DNA from: an uncultured Lachnospiraceae bacterium
GTDB taxonomy: Bacteria; Bacillota; Clostridia; Lachnospirales; Lachnospiraceae
DNA: 64,000 bases
NCBI GenBank assembly: GCA_910588655.1
Contig: CAJUPJ010000015.1
Location: forward strand, 1 to 64,000
Direction: 5' to 3'
The position numbers and the translations under genes were made by a program. Shown here piece by piece: positions 17,668 through 26,875 of this stretch (the stretch's first letter is position 1; each line of letters opens with the position of its first letter). The notes below the pieces were generated by a model. That model searched no databases. It was not told the origin of the DNA and was given only the letters and a program-made list of their open reading frames with translations.

Positions 17668-19392
17668 TTAAAAATCAAAGAAATTTTTGCCAAAACTTTC
17701 ACGTGTATTCCTTTTGCGCTTACTAACACTTGCACTTCTTTTATGCTTATTTGGTGTGCTTTTTACAGGAACTGTCCTTTTCTGGTAATGGCTGCTATGG
17801 TTGCGGCGTCTTGCCTTTTCTGGTGCATTCTGGCGTCTTGCCCGTTTCTGCATCCTTGCATGCCTTCTTCGTCCTGCCTTGCTCCTGTAACCTCCGCTGC
17901 TTCTATGTGCCCTTCCTCTTCTGTTACGCAATTTTTTAAACAGGAATACTGCTAAAAATATTACAATTGCAGCACCTGCTATAATTACCGGAATAATGAT
18001 ATGCTTTCCAAAAAAATTTATTACTGGTGAAAATACACCTGCAATTGCATTTTTTATCTTTGCAATACGCTTATTCTTACTGGCATTTTTAGCAACATTA
18101 TTTTCAATATCTTCTATCTCAATATCTATTATCTTCCTTGATGCCTCATCAAGATGGTTATATGACGCCTTCTCATAAATTATATCAGTAGAGCCTGTTA
18201 CCCTGCCACCATAAGTATATGTCACCTTTCCAATAACATTTTTCCCATCTTTAATGCTGGCATTTTTATTGTATGTTATCTTCTGGGTTGCGCTTGAAAG
18301 TTTAACCCCTTTTGGAAGCACAACTGCTGATTCATTAGAAAGGTGTACAGGTGAACTTTCTGTATTAAAAAAATTATTATAATTGTTAAAAAGCCCCTCA
18401 TTTATATTTGTTTTCTCTTCATTAACATTATACTTCCTGTAATTTTCAAATCCAAAATTAAGAAGTGCTGTTGTATCTGTATATTCATTCGGCTCACCAA
18501 GTTTTGGGCTGCTTGCTTTCATAATAACAGATAAAAGCTGCATGCCATTCTTCTCAGCAAAAGTTACAAGTGTATACTGTGATGCCTGTGTAAAACCTGT
18601 CTTGCCACCAATACAATATTTATACTCATATTTAGGATGGTCATATCCATTTAACATCTGGTGGTGGTTACGCCATATACGTTTTGTTTTATGTGTATTA
18701 GTTTTATCACATGTATATGTCCTTGTGCCTGCTATCTTCCTAAAAGCAGTATTTTGTAATGCCTGCCTTGAAATTACTGCCATATCATAAGCTGTTGTAT
18801 AATGTTTTGTATCAGGAAGCCCGTTAGGATTATTAAAATGTGTATTTTTCAATCCTAATTCTGCAACCTTGTCATTCATCATATCTACAAATGATTTTAC
18901 ACTTCCTGCTACATGCTCACCACCTGCAAGACATACCTCATTTGCCGATTCCAGCATAATAGCATACAAACACTGTTCCATAGACATTTTCTCGCCAACA
19001 TCTGAATAGATTGTTGAGCTTCCTGGCTCAATCCCAAATACAGCCTCTTCCGAAAATGTTACAGTATCACTTAATGAACTGTTCTCAAGCAGAAGCAAAG
19101 CAGTTAATATTTTAGTAATACTTGCCGGATAATGTTGTTTGTGTATATTCTTTTTATATAATATTGAACCAGTGGAGACTTCCATGACGATAGCAGAATC
19201 ACAGGACAGGCTTTTAGGTTTTGGACCAGAAGGCCATTTAACACTTTTACTGCCTTGTCCATTCTTAGCCTGTTTTCTTGCTGGCATTACCAGGCTGTTA
19301 TTATTTACAGCAGCACTGGAGGTTGTCCATGCAATATCTGTCATAAGAATTACACCAGCTAGTAAAACAGAAACAATGCGTTTTAATTTCAT
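17668..19392 (-). CDS. D-alanyl-D-alanine carboxypeptidase (PBP5/DacF family)
   Basis: 574 residues with an N-terminal signal peptide (LKRIVSVLLAGVILMTDIAW). The catalytic motifs are SITK (S91, K94), SAN (149-151) and KTG (264-266). It trims the terminal D-Ala from peptidoglycan stem peptides outside the cell. Residues about 375-450 form the usual C-terminal beta domain. Unlike classical PBP5, which ends in an amphipathic anchor, this one has a full membrane helix (about 467-487) followed by roughly 85 residues extremely rich in Arg, Lys, Ser and His. By topology that tail would be cytoplasmic and could bind nucleic acid or lipid; this is inference. Weak ribosome site (AGGACGG). Confidence 0.93.
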   Translation of the reverse strand: MKLKRIVSVLLAGVILMTDIAWTTSSAAVNNNSLVMPARKQAKNGQGSKSVKWPSGPKPKSLSCDSAIVMEVSTGSILYKKNIHKQHYPASITKILTALLLLENSSLSDTVTFSEEAVFGIEPGSSTIYSDVGEKMSMEQCLYAIMLESANEVCLAGGEHVAGSVKSFVDMMNDKVAELGLKNTHFNNPNGLPDTKHYTTAYDMAVISRQALQNTAFRKIAGTRTYTCDKTNTHKTKRIWRNHHQMLNGYDHPKYEYKYCIGGKTGFTQASQYTLVTFAEKNGMQLLSVIMKASSPKLGEPNEYTDTTALLNFGFENYRKYNVNEEKTNINEGLFNNYNNFFNTESSPVHLSNESAVVLPKGVKLSSATQKITYNKNASIKDGKNVIGKVTYTYGGRVTGSTDIIYEKASYNHLDEASRKIIDIEIEDIENNVAKNASKNKRIAKIKNAIAGVFSPVINFFGKHIIIPVIIAGAAIVIFLAVFLFKKLRNRRGRAHRSSGGYRSKAGRRRHARMQKRARRQNAPEKARRRNHSSHYQKRTVPVKSTPNKHKRSASVSKRKRNTRESFGKNFFDF

Positions 19393-19491
19393 AATATACC
19401 GTCCTGTCTGTAATATGTAATTATGTTAATTCCTATTTCTATACTCTTGTCCAGCCAAAAACCTGTTCCAGATACAGGTACATTTAAAAAA

Positions 19492-19563
19492 CACTCTCAG
19501 TAGGAATCGAACCTACAACTGCCCCTTAGGAGGGGGCTGTTATATCCATTTAACTATGAGAGC
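19492..19563 (-). tRNA. tRNA-Arg (anticodon CCU)
   Basis: On the minus strand a complete 72-base cloverleaf: acceptor GCTCTCA/TGAGAGT with a G-U first pair and discriminator G, D-arm with AGTTAAATGGATA, anticodon stem GCCCC/GGGGC with loop CTCCTAA (anticodon CCT, reads AGG), and T-arm GTAGGTTCGATTCCTAC. CCA is not encoded. It lies between dacF and the long palindrome that precedes the five-gene MoxR operon. Confidence 0.95.
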
Positions 19564-19620
19564 GTACGACTAGTATACTACCATAAGACCTGTATTCCGT
19601 CAAGAGGTTTTTAAAAATTT

Positions 19621-19804
19621 TTTCCAGTTATCTTGTGTTTTGTGGGTAACGGACGGTTTTTAATGCCAGAGCCAGAATATTCCATAAAAGGGGTACGCTT
19701 CCGCTACGTGGCTTATCGTAGCGGAAGCGTGCCCCTGTATGGAATATTCTGGCTCTGGCACACAGAAACCGTCCGTCATCCACAAAACACAAGATAACTG
19801 GAAA
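19621..19804. repeat. Palindromic repeat C (type 2), nearly perfect 184-bp hairpin
   Basis: Nested inverted segments pair end to end: a perfect 25-bp outer arm (19621-19645 with 19780-19804), then ACGGACGGTTT/AAACCGTCCGT, then a 23-bp arm starting TGCCAGAGCCAGAATATTCC, then GGGGTACGCTTCCGCTACG against CGTAGCGGAAGCGTGCCCC, around an 8-base centre. The ends match the other family members. No coding sequence. As RNA it would be a long double strand; as DNA it could form a cruciform. Confidence 0.9.
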
Positions 19805-19819
19805 TTTTTATAAATTTTA

Positions 19820-19848
19820 TTGTAAAGAACACACATTCGTTATATAAT
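19820..19848 (+). promoter_or_regulatory. Sigma-A promoter of the MoxR/VWA operon
   Basis: TTGTAA (19820-19825) and TATAAT (19843-19848) with a 17-base spacer, starting 16 bases after palindrome C and 55 bases before the first ATG. No operator-like repeat is visible in the leader. Confidence 0.7.
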
Positions 19849-19902
19849 ACTACCAAAGACACCCGTATTATAATTATAATAAACTAACGGAAGGAGAATA
19901 AC

Positions 19903-22005
19903 ATGGATTTAAGCCCGGTTTATGAATTACAGGAACGCCTGCATACTGCCATTATTGCAGGTGCTAATCTTCTTAATGAAGATTTCAGGTTGAGGCGTGC
20001 TGCCGAAGCTATAAAACCTCTTGCATCTGCTTCACCTGTATTTGCGAAATTATGCCAGCAGACAGATTTACTATTATCACCTGGATGCAGTGCACCTGCA
20101 AGCGTACTGCTTGATACAATATCCCTGGCAGATGCCATAATATGCACCCTTGGAACTGTGGAAACCAAACAGGAAACAACTGATGTGGAGCTTGCCCTGA
20201 ACCCACAGACAGAAGAATACAGAACAGATAACCCATATATTTTTAACGTTCCTTATTCACAAGTTAAAACACTTATAAATGCACTTACTACAACTGGAGG
20301 CGGCAATTATTCCATTGTAAATGACTTGTTACACACATTCCCGGATATTTTTAAGGATTACCGTATAAGACATGCACTTGTCCGCGCATTAGGCGCTCAA
20401 TACTATGAACTTGTTAACCTGGTACGTAATTACCTTTCCCAATGCGGCACAGAAATAATCCCTCTTTTAAAGAAGGATTTTGACCCAAAGGGTAAAAAGG
20501 AAATGGTACACAGGATAAATATAATAACTGGAATTGCAGGGGCATCTGAAAATGATTTCTACATAGAAATGCTTGAAACCGCAACAGGGGATGTACGCAC
20601 AGCCTTAATAAATGCTTTATGCAATGAACCTGCTAATTCTGGCAGGCTGCTTTCTATGGCAAAAACTGAAAGAGGCAGAAATAAACAATGTGTTTTAAAT
20701 ATTCTTGGCAAAATGGAAAGTGTGTCAGAAAGCGGAGAATTATATAACTTATTTAAACAGACTATTAAGAAAAGCCCTTCTTCTGCCCTTATAGCACTTA
20801 TGCCTTCTACAACCATCTGCGCTTCAAGGATAATTGCAGAAGAATGTATGGAACAGCTTCCTAAGATAATTGAAGCAATAGAAAAAAATAATGCTGCTGC
20901 AATAGAAAAAAAACTTACCCCGTTCTGCAGGTTAATTGAAGCCCTGCCTGGCAAACATGGTGATGAAGCCTGTCTTTGTTACAGGCAGCTTCTTTCTAAA
21001 AGCAAAATCCTTGACCAGTGCAGCTATAAACCTGCGCTTGAGGTACTGGATTATATTCCAGGCAATTATCCAATGGTACATTCCAGAGATACAGACTTCC
21101 AGCTCTTCAGCCGCCAGAACTTCCCACCAAGGACAGCAAGAAAATTAACCTGGGAACTTATAATTGGCAGCCATATAGCACAATCACTTGTTATATTTCC
21201 AGGCAGCCAGTCAAGGCAGATGGCAATGGAACTCTTTGAAAACAGCGGAAACAGCATAAACTTCCTTACAGCAGCTGCATTTGTACAAATCCTTGAAAAT
21301 AACAACTGCACCAGGTGGTTTGATGTACAAATTAAACAGGACGCTTCTGCCATAACAGAAATACAAAGGGCATTGTCATATATAAAATGGGATGTACGGT
21401 TAAACAGCTATGTAACAAATATGCTTTTTTCTGATATGGAATGGGAAGACAGCCGTAAGTTTATTTTAAATAAAATAGAAATTCCAGATGCCAGCAGAAT
21501 ACAGGACTGGATGATGGAACAGGCAAGCCAGCCACAGGACAGCAGCCTTTTGCTTACAAAGGCAGGTGTCAAAAAGAGTGGTAAAAAATATAATTTACAG
21601 TATATTGATGAGATTTTAAACAGATGGATTAATACAACAGACCAGAAACAGTGTGAAAAAGCTGGCAGTTATTTTTATAACAGGGCACTTTCAGTCCAGG
21701 ACAACACAGATTACCTTAACTATATGCTAAACTGCAAATGGACAGAATGTAAAGGGCTCGCTGCCAGATTTGCCAGGAATAAAAAGAAAATACAAATGTG
21801 GGAATTAACTGATTATTTATACCACCTGCCTGGAAATGCCGGAACAATACACAAAATACAGAAAGAAATTGATGCCGTTATAGAAATCATTAAGTCAGGC
21901 AGTCTTGTTGTAAGTAATCTTAATATAGATACGGAACGGGCGCAGAACTGGTTTGACAGCCTGAGAGACCCTGCTAATTATATTTGCAGCGGTATGGAGG
22001 ATTAA
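19903..22005 (+). CDS. DUF5691-like helical-repeat protein (first gene of MoxR/VWA operon)
   Basis: 700 residues, almost entirely alpha-helical by pattern, with no signal peptide, membrane span or catalytic motif that I recognise. Its position beside SWIM, MoxR, DUF5682 and VWA genes fits the family called DUF5691 in comparable clusters; the name rests mainly on context. The middle (about 120-330) has HEAT-like helical pairs (YRIRHALVRALGAQYYELVN; VRTALINALCNEPANSGRLL). A C-terminal part includes a basic, Lys-rich segment (KKSGKKY, about 555-561). AAGGAG sits six bases before the ATG. It probably acts as a scaffold or substrate adaptor for the ATPase. The fold should be tested by structure prediction. 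Confidence 0.7.
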   Translation: MDLSPVYELQERLHTAIIAGANLLNEDFRLRRAAEAIKPLASASPVFAKLCQQTDLLLSPGCSAPASVLLDTISLADAIICTLGTVETKQETTDVELALNPQTEEYRTDNPYIFNVPYSQVKTLINALTTTGGGNYSIVNDLLHTFPDIFKDYRIRHALVRALGAQYYELVNLVRNYLSQCGTEIIPLLKKDFDPKGKKEMVHRINIITGIAGASENDFYIEMLETATGDVRTALINALCNEPANSGRLLSMAKTERGRNKQCVLNILGKMESVSESGELYNLFKQTIKKSPSSALIALMPSTTICASRIIAEECMEQLPKIIEAIEKNNAAAIEKKLTPFCRLIEALPGKHGDEACLCYRQLLSKSKILDQCSYKPALEVLDYIPGNYPMVHSRDTDFQLFSRQNFPPRTARKLTWELIIGSHIAQSLVIFPGSQSRQMAMELFENSGNSINFLTAAAFVQILENNNCTRWFDVQIKQDASAITEIQRALSYIKWDVRLNSYVTNMLFSDMEWEDSRKFILNKIEIPDASRIQDWMMEQASQPQDSSLLLTKAGVKKSGKKYNLQYIDEILNRWINTTDQKQCEKAGSYFYNRALSVQDNTDYLNYMLNCKWTECKGLAARFARNKKKIQMWELTDYLYHLPGNAGTIHKIQKEIDAVIEIIKSGSLVVSNLNIDTERAQNWFDSLRDPANYICSGMED

Positions 22006-22006
22006 A

Positions 22007-23476
22007 ATGATAGAAATTACAGAACAGCAGATTTTAGCATTTGCACCAAATGCAACAGCCGCATCTAACGGAAAGAAAATCTCCCAGAAAGGCGGATTTG
22101 TAAATCTTATGCGTACCAGTGATAATACACTTTATATAGGCGGATGTAAGGGAAGTGGCAAAAATAATTATATTACATCAGCAGATTACATAAACCAGGC
22201 AGACCCCGTTTTCCGCTGCAGCTGCCCCAGCCGCCAGTACCCATGTAAACATAGTCTTGCACTGTTATATGAAATAATAGCAGGAAAAGAATTTAGCATC
22301 TGTGAAGTACCAGAAGATATCAAAAGAAAACGTGAAAAAAAGCTGGCAAGGGATAATAAAGCTTCAAAGCCTGAAAGTGAAATGACAGAGGAAGAGCTCA
22401 AGAAGGCAGAAAAGAAAAAAGCTTCAGCAGCTAAAACAGTTAAAAATGCAAGGATTAAAAAACTTAAAAACCAGCTTAAAGGGCTGGATTTAGCAGATAA
22501 AATGACAGACAGCCTCGTTATGGCAGGGCTTGGCACTATAGGAAGTGCTTCCCTCAAAACATACCAGGATATTGTAAAACAAATGGGTGACTATTACCTT
22601 ACAGGAGTGCAGAAATTGTGCAGCCAGCTTCTTATTGAGATAACAAATTTCCAGAAAGATAGTGATGTGGCACATTATGGCAATGCCATAGATATATTAA
22701 AAAGACTGCACACCCTTAGTAAAAAGTCACGCCAGTATATAGAAAACAAACTTGCCAATGATGACGCTGAACTTGATGATAATATGTTATATGAAGAACT
22801 TGGCGGGGTATGGAAACTGGCGGAACTTGAAGAAATTGGCAGGGGCATTAAAGATAAGGATTTCGTACAGCTCTCTTTCTGGACAGATTACAGCGAGGCT
22901 GCAAAAATGTATACAGATACAGGATGCTGGATTTGCCTGGAAGACGGGAATATTTACATAAATTATAATTACCGTCCTCTTAAAGCAATTAAATATATTA
23001 AACAGGATGACTCTGTATTTGGTGCTGCAAGGGTACAGAGAGCAGCAACATATCCTGGTGACGGCAACCTGCGTATCAGATGGGAAAACGCACAAATACG
23101 TGATTTAACAGAAGAAGACTACAGCAGGATAACCAGTTTTGCATCAGATTCAATAAATTCTGAAGCAAAAGCAATTAAAAATACCTTAAAAAATACCCTG
23201 GCACAGCCAATGTTACTTAAACTGGTAAAATACCAGAAGATTGCCAGGTGTGATGATGGTTTTGTACTTATCTCAGAAAGTGGTGATAATATCCTGCTTG
23301 GGGATATGCCAGACATGGAACAGACAACACCACGTATAGAAATGCTTCCTGGAAGTTATCTTTTAAAAGACCAGGTAATGCTTGCAGCATTTTACTACAA
23401 CAATAGAAAACGCAGGCTACAGGCACAGCCATTAAGCATTATCACTAAAAACAGCATAGTAAGGATGTTATACTAA
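22007..23476 (+). CDS. SWIM zinc-finger protein of the MoxR/VWA operon
   Basis: 489 residues. A SWIM zinc finger (C-x-C-x(n)-C-x-H) is visible as FRCSCPSRQYPCKHSLALL near residues 66-84. It is followed by a basic, Lys/Ala-rich linker (about 100-165: KKAEKKKASAAKTVKNARIK) and a mixed alpha/beta C-terminal half without recognised motifs. SWIM fingers bind DNA or proteins. In this type of cluster the protein presumably supplies recognition. It starts one base after the upstream stop, with GGAGG in the overlap zone, so it is translationally linked. Confidence 0.85.
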   Translation: MIEITEQQILAFAPNATAASNGKKISQKGGFVNLMRTSDNTLYIGGCKGSGKNNYITSADYINQADPVFRCSCPSRQYPCKHSLALLYEIIAGKEFSICEVPEDIKRKREKKLARDNKASKPESEMTEEELKKAEKKKASAAKTVKNARIKKLKNQLKGLDLADKMTDSLVMAGLGTIGSASLKTYQDIVKQMGDYYLTGVQKLCSQLLIEITNFQKDSDVAHYGNAIDILKRLHTLSKKSRQYIENKLANDDAELDDNMLYEELGGVWKLAELEEIGRGIKDKDFVQLSFWTDYSEAAKMYTDTGCWICLEDGNIYINYNYRPLKAIKYIKQDDSVFGAARVQRAATYPGDGNLRIRWENAQIRDLTEEDYSRITSFASDSINSEAKAIKNTLKNTLAQPMLLKLVKYQKIARCDDGFVLISESGDNILLGDMPDMEQTTPRIEMLPGSYLLKDQVMLAAFYYNNRKRRLQAQPLSIITKNSIVRMLY

Positions 23477-23490
23477 ACATGGAGGGAAAG

Positions 23491-24579
23491 ATGGAAGAAC
23501 AAATTTTAAGGCTGCCAGCAGAGCAGCTTTTCCAGAATGAAATTGATGCACTAATAGCAGCAGAAAAGCATCCTGTGCCAGCAGGATGGAATATGTCCCC
23601 ACAGTCAGTTAAAACATATATCTGTGGCGGTGAGGTTAACGGTACAAAGATTACACCAAAGTATATAGGGCATGAACGCCTTGTGGAAATTGCTATATCA
23701 ACACTTGTTACAGACCGCGCATTGCTTTTAACTGGTGAACCTGGTACTGCCAAAAGCTGGCTTTCCGAACATTTAACTGCCGCAATAAACGGCTGTTCTA
23801 CTAAGGTAGTACAAGGTACAGCAGGCACAACGGAAGAACAGGTTAAGTATTCATGGAACTATGCAATGCTTGTGGCAAAAGGCCCGTCAGTTGAAGCAAT
23901 GCTTAAAAGCCCTGTATTTAATGCTATGGAAACAGGTACAATCGCACGTGTAGAAGAGATTTCAAGATGTGCTTCCGAAGTGCAGGATGCCCTTATATCA
24001 CTGCTTTCCGAAAAACGTATTTCTGTACCTGAACTTGCGCTTGAAGTACCAGCCAAAAAAGGATTTTCTGTTATAGCTACAGCTAATACAAGGGATAAAG
24101 GCGTTAATGAAATGTCGGCTGCATTAAAACGCCGTTTTAATATTGTTATACTTCCTGCCCCCGCAAACCTGGAGTCTGAAATGGAAATTGTAAAGACAAG
24201 GGTATCACAGCTTTCTGAAAACCTTGACTTAAATGCATCACTGCCAGAAGAAGATGTAATAGAAAAAGTATGTACAATATTCCGGGAATTAAGAAACGGT
24301 GAAACACTTGACCGCAAACAGAAAGTAAAGGGTACATCTGGCGTATTATCTACAGCAGAAGCAATTTCACTGCTATGTAACAGCATGGCGCTCGCAGGAA
24401 GCTTTGGCAATGGCATTGTATCAGATACTGACCTGGCATCTGCACTACAAGGCGCTGTTATTAAGGACGAAGAGAAAGACAATATGGCATGGAAAGAATA
24501 TCTGGAAAACATTATGAAAAAACGTGGTTCAGAATGGTCCGGGCTTTATATGGCATGTAAAGATTTAAGTGGAGAATAA
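23491..24579 (+). CDS. MoxR-type AAA+ ATPase
   Basis: About 362 residues. A GGAGGG just before the ATG at 23491 favours this start over the ATG at 23479. AAA+ core: Walker A LLTGEPGTAKSW, Walker B region TIARVEEISRC, sensor 1 SVIATANTRDKG, and the arginine-finger segment ALKRRFN, as in MoxR/RavA chaperone-like ATPases. The C-terminal lid helices (about 255-350) are present. MoxR proteins form hexamers and pair with VWA proteins to remodel or insert cofactors into targets; the VWA partner here is two genes downstream. The Walker B second acidic pair is VEE rather than the more usual DE, which may still support hydrolysis. Confidence 0.92.
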   Translation: MEEQILRLPAEQLFQNEIDALIAAEKHPVPAGWNMSPQSVKTYICGGEVNGTKITPKYIGHERLVEIAISTLVTDRALLLTGEPGTAKSWLSEHLTAAINGCSTKVVQGTAGTTEEQVKYSWNYAMLVAKGPSVEAMLKSPVFNAMETGTIARVEEISRCASEVQDALISLLSEKRISVPELALEVPAKKGFSVIATANTRDKGVNEMSAALKRRFNIVILPAPANLESEMEIVKTRVSQLSENLDLNASLPEEDVIEKVCTIFRELRNGETLDRKQKVKGTSGVLSTAEAISLLCNSMALAGSFGNGIVSDTDLASALQGAVIKDEEKDNMAWKEYLENIMKKRGSEWSGLYMACKDLSGE

Positions 24580-24583
24580 ATTA

Positions 24584-26833
24584 ATGGATAACCCAAATTT
24601 TTTTGGAATAAGGCATTTGTCCCCAGCAGGTGCATACTACCTCCGCTGTTTTCTGGATATTAAACAGCCAGAACTTGTACTTGTTGAAGGACCTTCCGAT
24701 TTTAATGATATTTTAAAAGACATTACAAGAAAAGAAACAAAGCCTCCTATAGCAGTGCTTGCATATACAAAAGAAGTACCTGTCAGAACTATATTATATC
24801 CATTTGCAGAATATTCACCTGAATACCAGGCAATATTATGGTGTGAAGAAAATAATACCAGACTCCGCTTTATAGACCTGCCTTCCAGTACATTCCTGGC
24901 ATTGCCAGAACGCTGTCCTTTATACGCAGAAGGTGAAGAAGGCAGAACCAGTGTATATATGGAACTTGATAAAATATGCGGCAGCGGCGGGCATGAAACA
25001 TTCTGGGAACGCACCCTGGAGCAGGCAGAAAGCCTTGAAGCTTACCATAAAGGTGCTAAAAATTTCGGTGCTAATTTAAGAAGCCTTACAGAAGGCAGGG
25101 AGGATAACTGGGCTGAAACTGTACTGCGTGAAGCATATATGCGCCAGCAGATTAAAGATGCTGTAAATTCTGGCATTAAACCGGAAAATATTGTAGTAGT
25201 AACCGGTTCTTACCATGTGGAAGGTTTAAAAAACTGGCAGGACAGTAATGAAGATTTCAAAGGAATGCCAGAAACTGAAGCTGTACATACACTAATGCCA
25301 TATTCTTATTACAGGCTTTCTACAAGGTCAGGTTACGGGGCAGGCAATAAAGCACCAGCTTACTATTCTCTTTTATGGGAAGGCTTTAAAAGAAATGAAC
25401 CAGGATATTCTTCTTACAGTTATCTTGTAAAGCTGGCAGCATATATGCGTAAAACTGGCAATCCTGTTTCTGCTGCATCAGTTATTGAAGCTGTACGGCT
25501 TGCGGAAGCACTTGCAATGTTAAGGGATGGCAGCAGGCCTGCACTCTGCGATTTACGTGATGCAGCAATAACATGTATCGGTGAAGGCAGCTTTACAGCA
25601 ATAAGCCTTGGCACAGCCGATACTGAAATTGGTACAGCCATTGGCACACTCCCGGATGGTGTAATCCGCACCAGTATACAGGATGATTTTTACAGGCAGT
25701 TAAATAAATTAAAACTTGAAAAGTACCGCAGCCCTGTATGCCAGGACATTATGTTAGACCTTAGGGAAAACAGGCGTGTAAAATCAGAAGCAGCAGCATT
25801 TATTGATTTACACAGGTCATTTTTCCTGCACCAGCTAAGAATACTAAATACCAGCTTCGCTGCACAGCAAAAAACAAACCAGGATAATGCAACATGGCAG
25901 GAACACTGGATGCTGCAATGGACTCCTGAAGCAGAAATTGCACTTGTAGAGTCTGCTTTAAAGGGTGACACTGTAGCAGGTGCAGCATCATTTGAAATGA
26001 AAGAACGTGTAGAAAATGCCACCAGCATGGGGCAGATTGCACTTGTTATAGAAGATGCATGTTACTGTGGAATGGAAACAGCCGCAGTTTATGCAACAAA
26101 AGCATTACAGAGAATGACAGTAGATACTATATCTGTAGAAGACCTGGCAGAAACAGCACAAAGGCTTTCAGTAATAATACAATATGGCAATATAAGGAAA
26201 GCAGACCCGGAGCCTTTCCAGCCTATGCTTTCACAGATTTTTTACAGGGCATGCCTTGTACTTGAAGGCGCATGTATATGTGATGATACAGCAAGCCAGA
26301 TAATAATTAGTGCAATAGGTAAGCTGGACAGTACAGAACTTGCACATGATTTCCTTGATACAGAAGAATGGCTTAAAACCCTTAGCAACATTGCCAGGCA
26401 TGACAACCTGAATACAAAGCTGTCAGGATTTGCGGCTGCAATTCTTTTAGAACGCGGCAGCCTGGATACAGACAGCCTGCGTACAGAAGTTTCAAGACGC
26501 CTGTCTGCTGGTACTCCTGCAGACCTTGGCGCTGGATGGTTTGAAGGACTTGCCATGAAAAATAAATATGCACTAATAGCGAGGCTGTCTTTATGGGAAA
26601 GCCTGAATATATACCTTACAACACTGGAAGATGAAGAATTTAAAAGGGCTCTGGTATTTCTAAGAAGGGCGTTTTCTGGATTTTCGGCAGCAGAAAAAGA
26701 TGAGATTGCAGAAAACCTTGGAGAAATATTAGGACTCGATGGCAGGGAAACCAGTGAGGCAGTTAATACTGTGCTTGACGAAAGTTCACAGGAAATAATA
26801 GACAGCCTTGGGGATTTCGACTTTGATTTTTGA
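24584..26833 (+). CDS. DUF5682 family protein
   Basis: 749 residues from ATG 24584 (GGAG nine bases upstream), four bases after the ATPase stop. The N-terminus has the family-like FGIRHLSPAGAYYLRCFLD and LVLVEGPSDF, then VVVTGSYHVEGL near residue 212. This arrangement (R-H near the start, E-G-P, later G-x-x-H) recalls the TraB/EreA/TIKI superfamily of putative metal-dependent hydrolases, a comparison from memory that needs profile searches. The C-terminal two thirds is helical, with Ala/Glu-rich repeats. No signal peptide or membrane span. It is likely the effector or enzyme of the operon, controlled by the MoxR-VWA pair; that is inference. Confidence 0.8.
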   Translation: MDNPNFFGIRHLSPAGAYYLRCFLDIKQPELVLVEGPSDFNDILKDITRKETKPPIAVLAYTKEVPVRTILYPFAEYSPEYQAILWCEENNTRLRFIDLPSSTFLALPERCPLYAEGEEGRTSVYMELDKICGSGGHETFWERTLEQAESLEAYHKGAKNFGANLRSLTEGREDNWAETVLREAYMRQQIKDAVNSGIKPENIVVVTGSYHVEGLKNWQDSNEDFKGMPETEAVHTLMPYSYYRLSTRSGYGAGNKAPAYYSLLWEGFKRNEPGYSSYSYLVKLAAYMRKTGNPVSAASVIEAVRLAEALAMLRDGSRPALCDLRDAAITCIGEGSFTAISLGTADTEIGTAIGTLPDGVIRTSIQDDFYRQLNKLKLEKYRSPVCQDIMLDLRENRRVKSEAAAFIDLHRSFFLHQLRILNTSFAAQQKTNQDNATWQEHWMLQWTPEAEIALVESALKGDTVAGAASFEMKERVENATSMGQIALVIEDACYCGMETAAVYATKALQRMTVDTISVEDLAETAQRLSVIIQYGNIRKADPEPFQPMLSQIFYRACLVLEGACICDDTASQIIISAIGKLDSTELAHDFLDTEEWLKTLSNIARHDNLNTKLSGFAAAILLERGSLDTDSLRTEVSRRLSAGTPADLGAGWFEGLAMKNKYALIARLSLWESLNIYLTTLEDEEFKRALVFLRRAFSGFSAAEKDEIAENLGEILGLDGRETSEAVNTVLDESSQEIIDSLGDFDFDF

Positions 26834-26875
26834 CCCCATTAAGTAATCCTGGGATTATACAAGAAAGGATAGCAT

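Noticed and set aside
23859..24512. 217-codon frame antisense to the MoxR ATPase
   Set aside because: The sense strand carries all AAA+ motifs; the antisense frame is Ser-rich and has no start signal.
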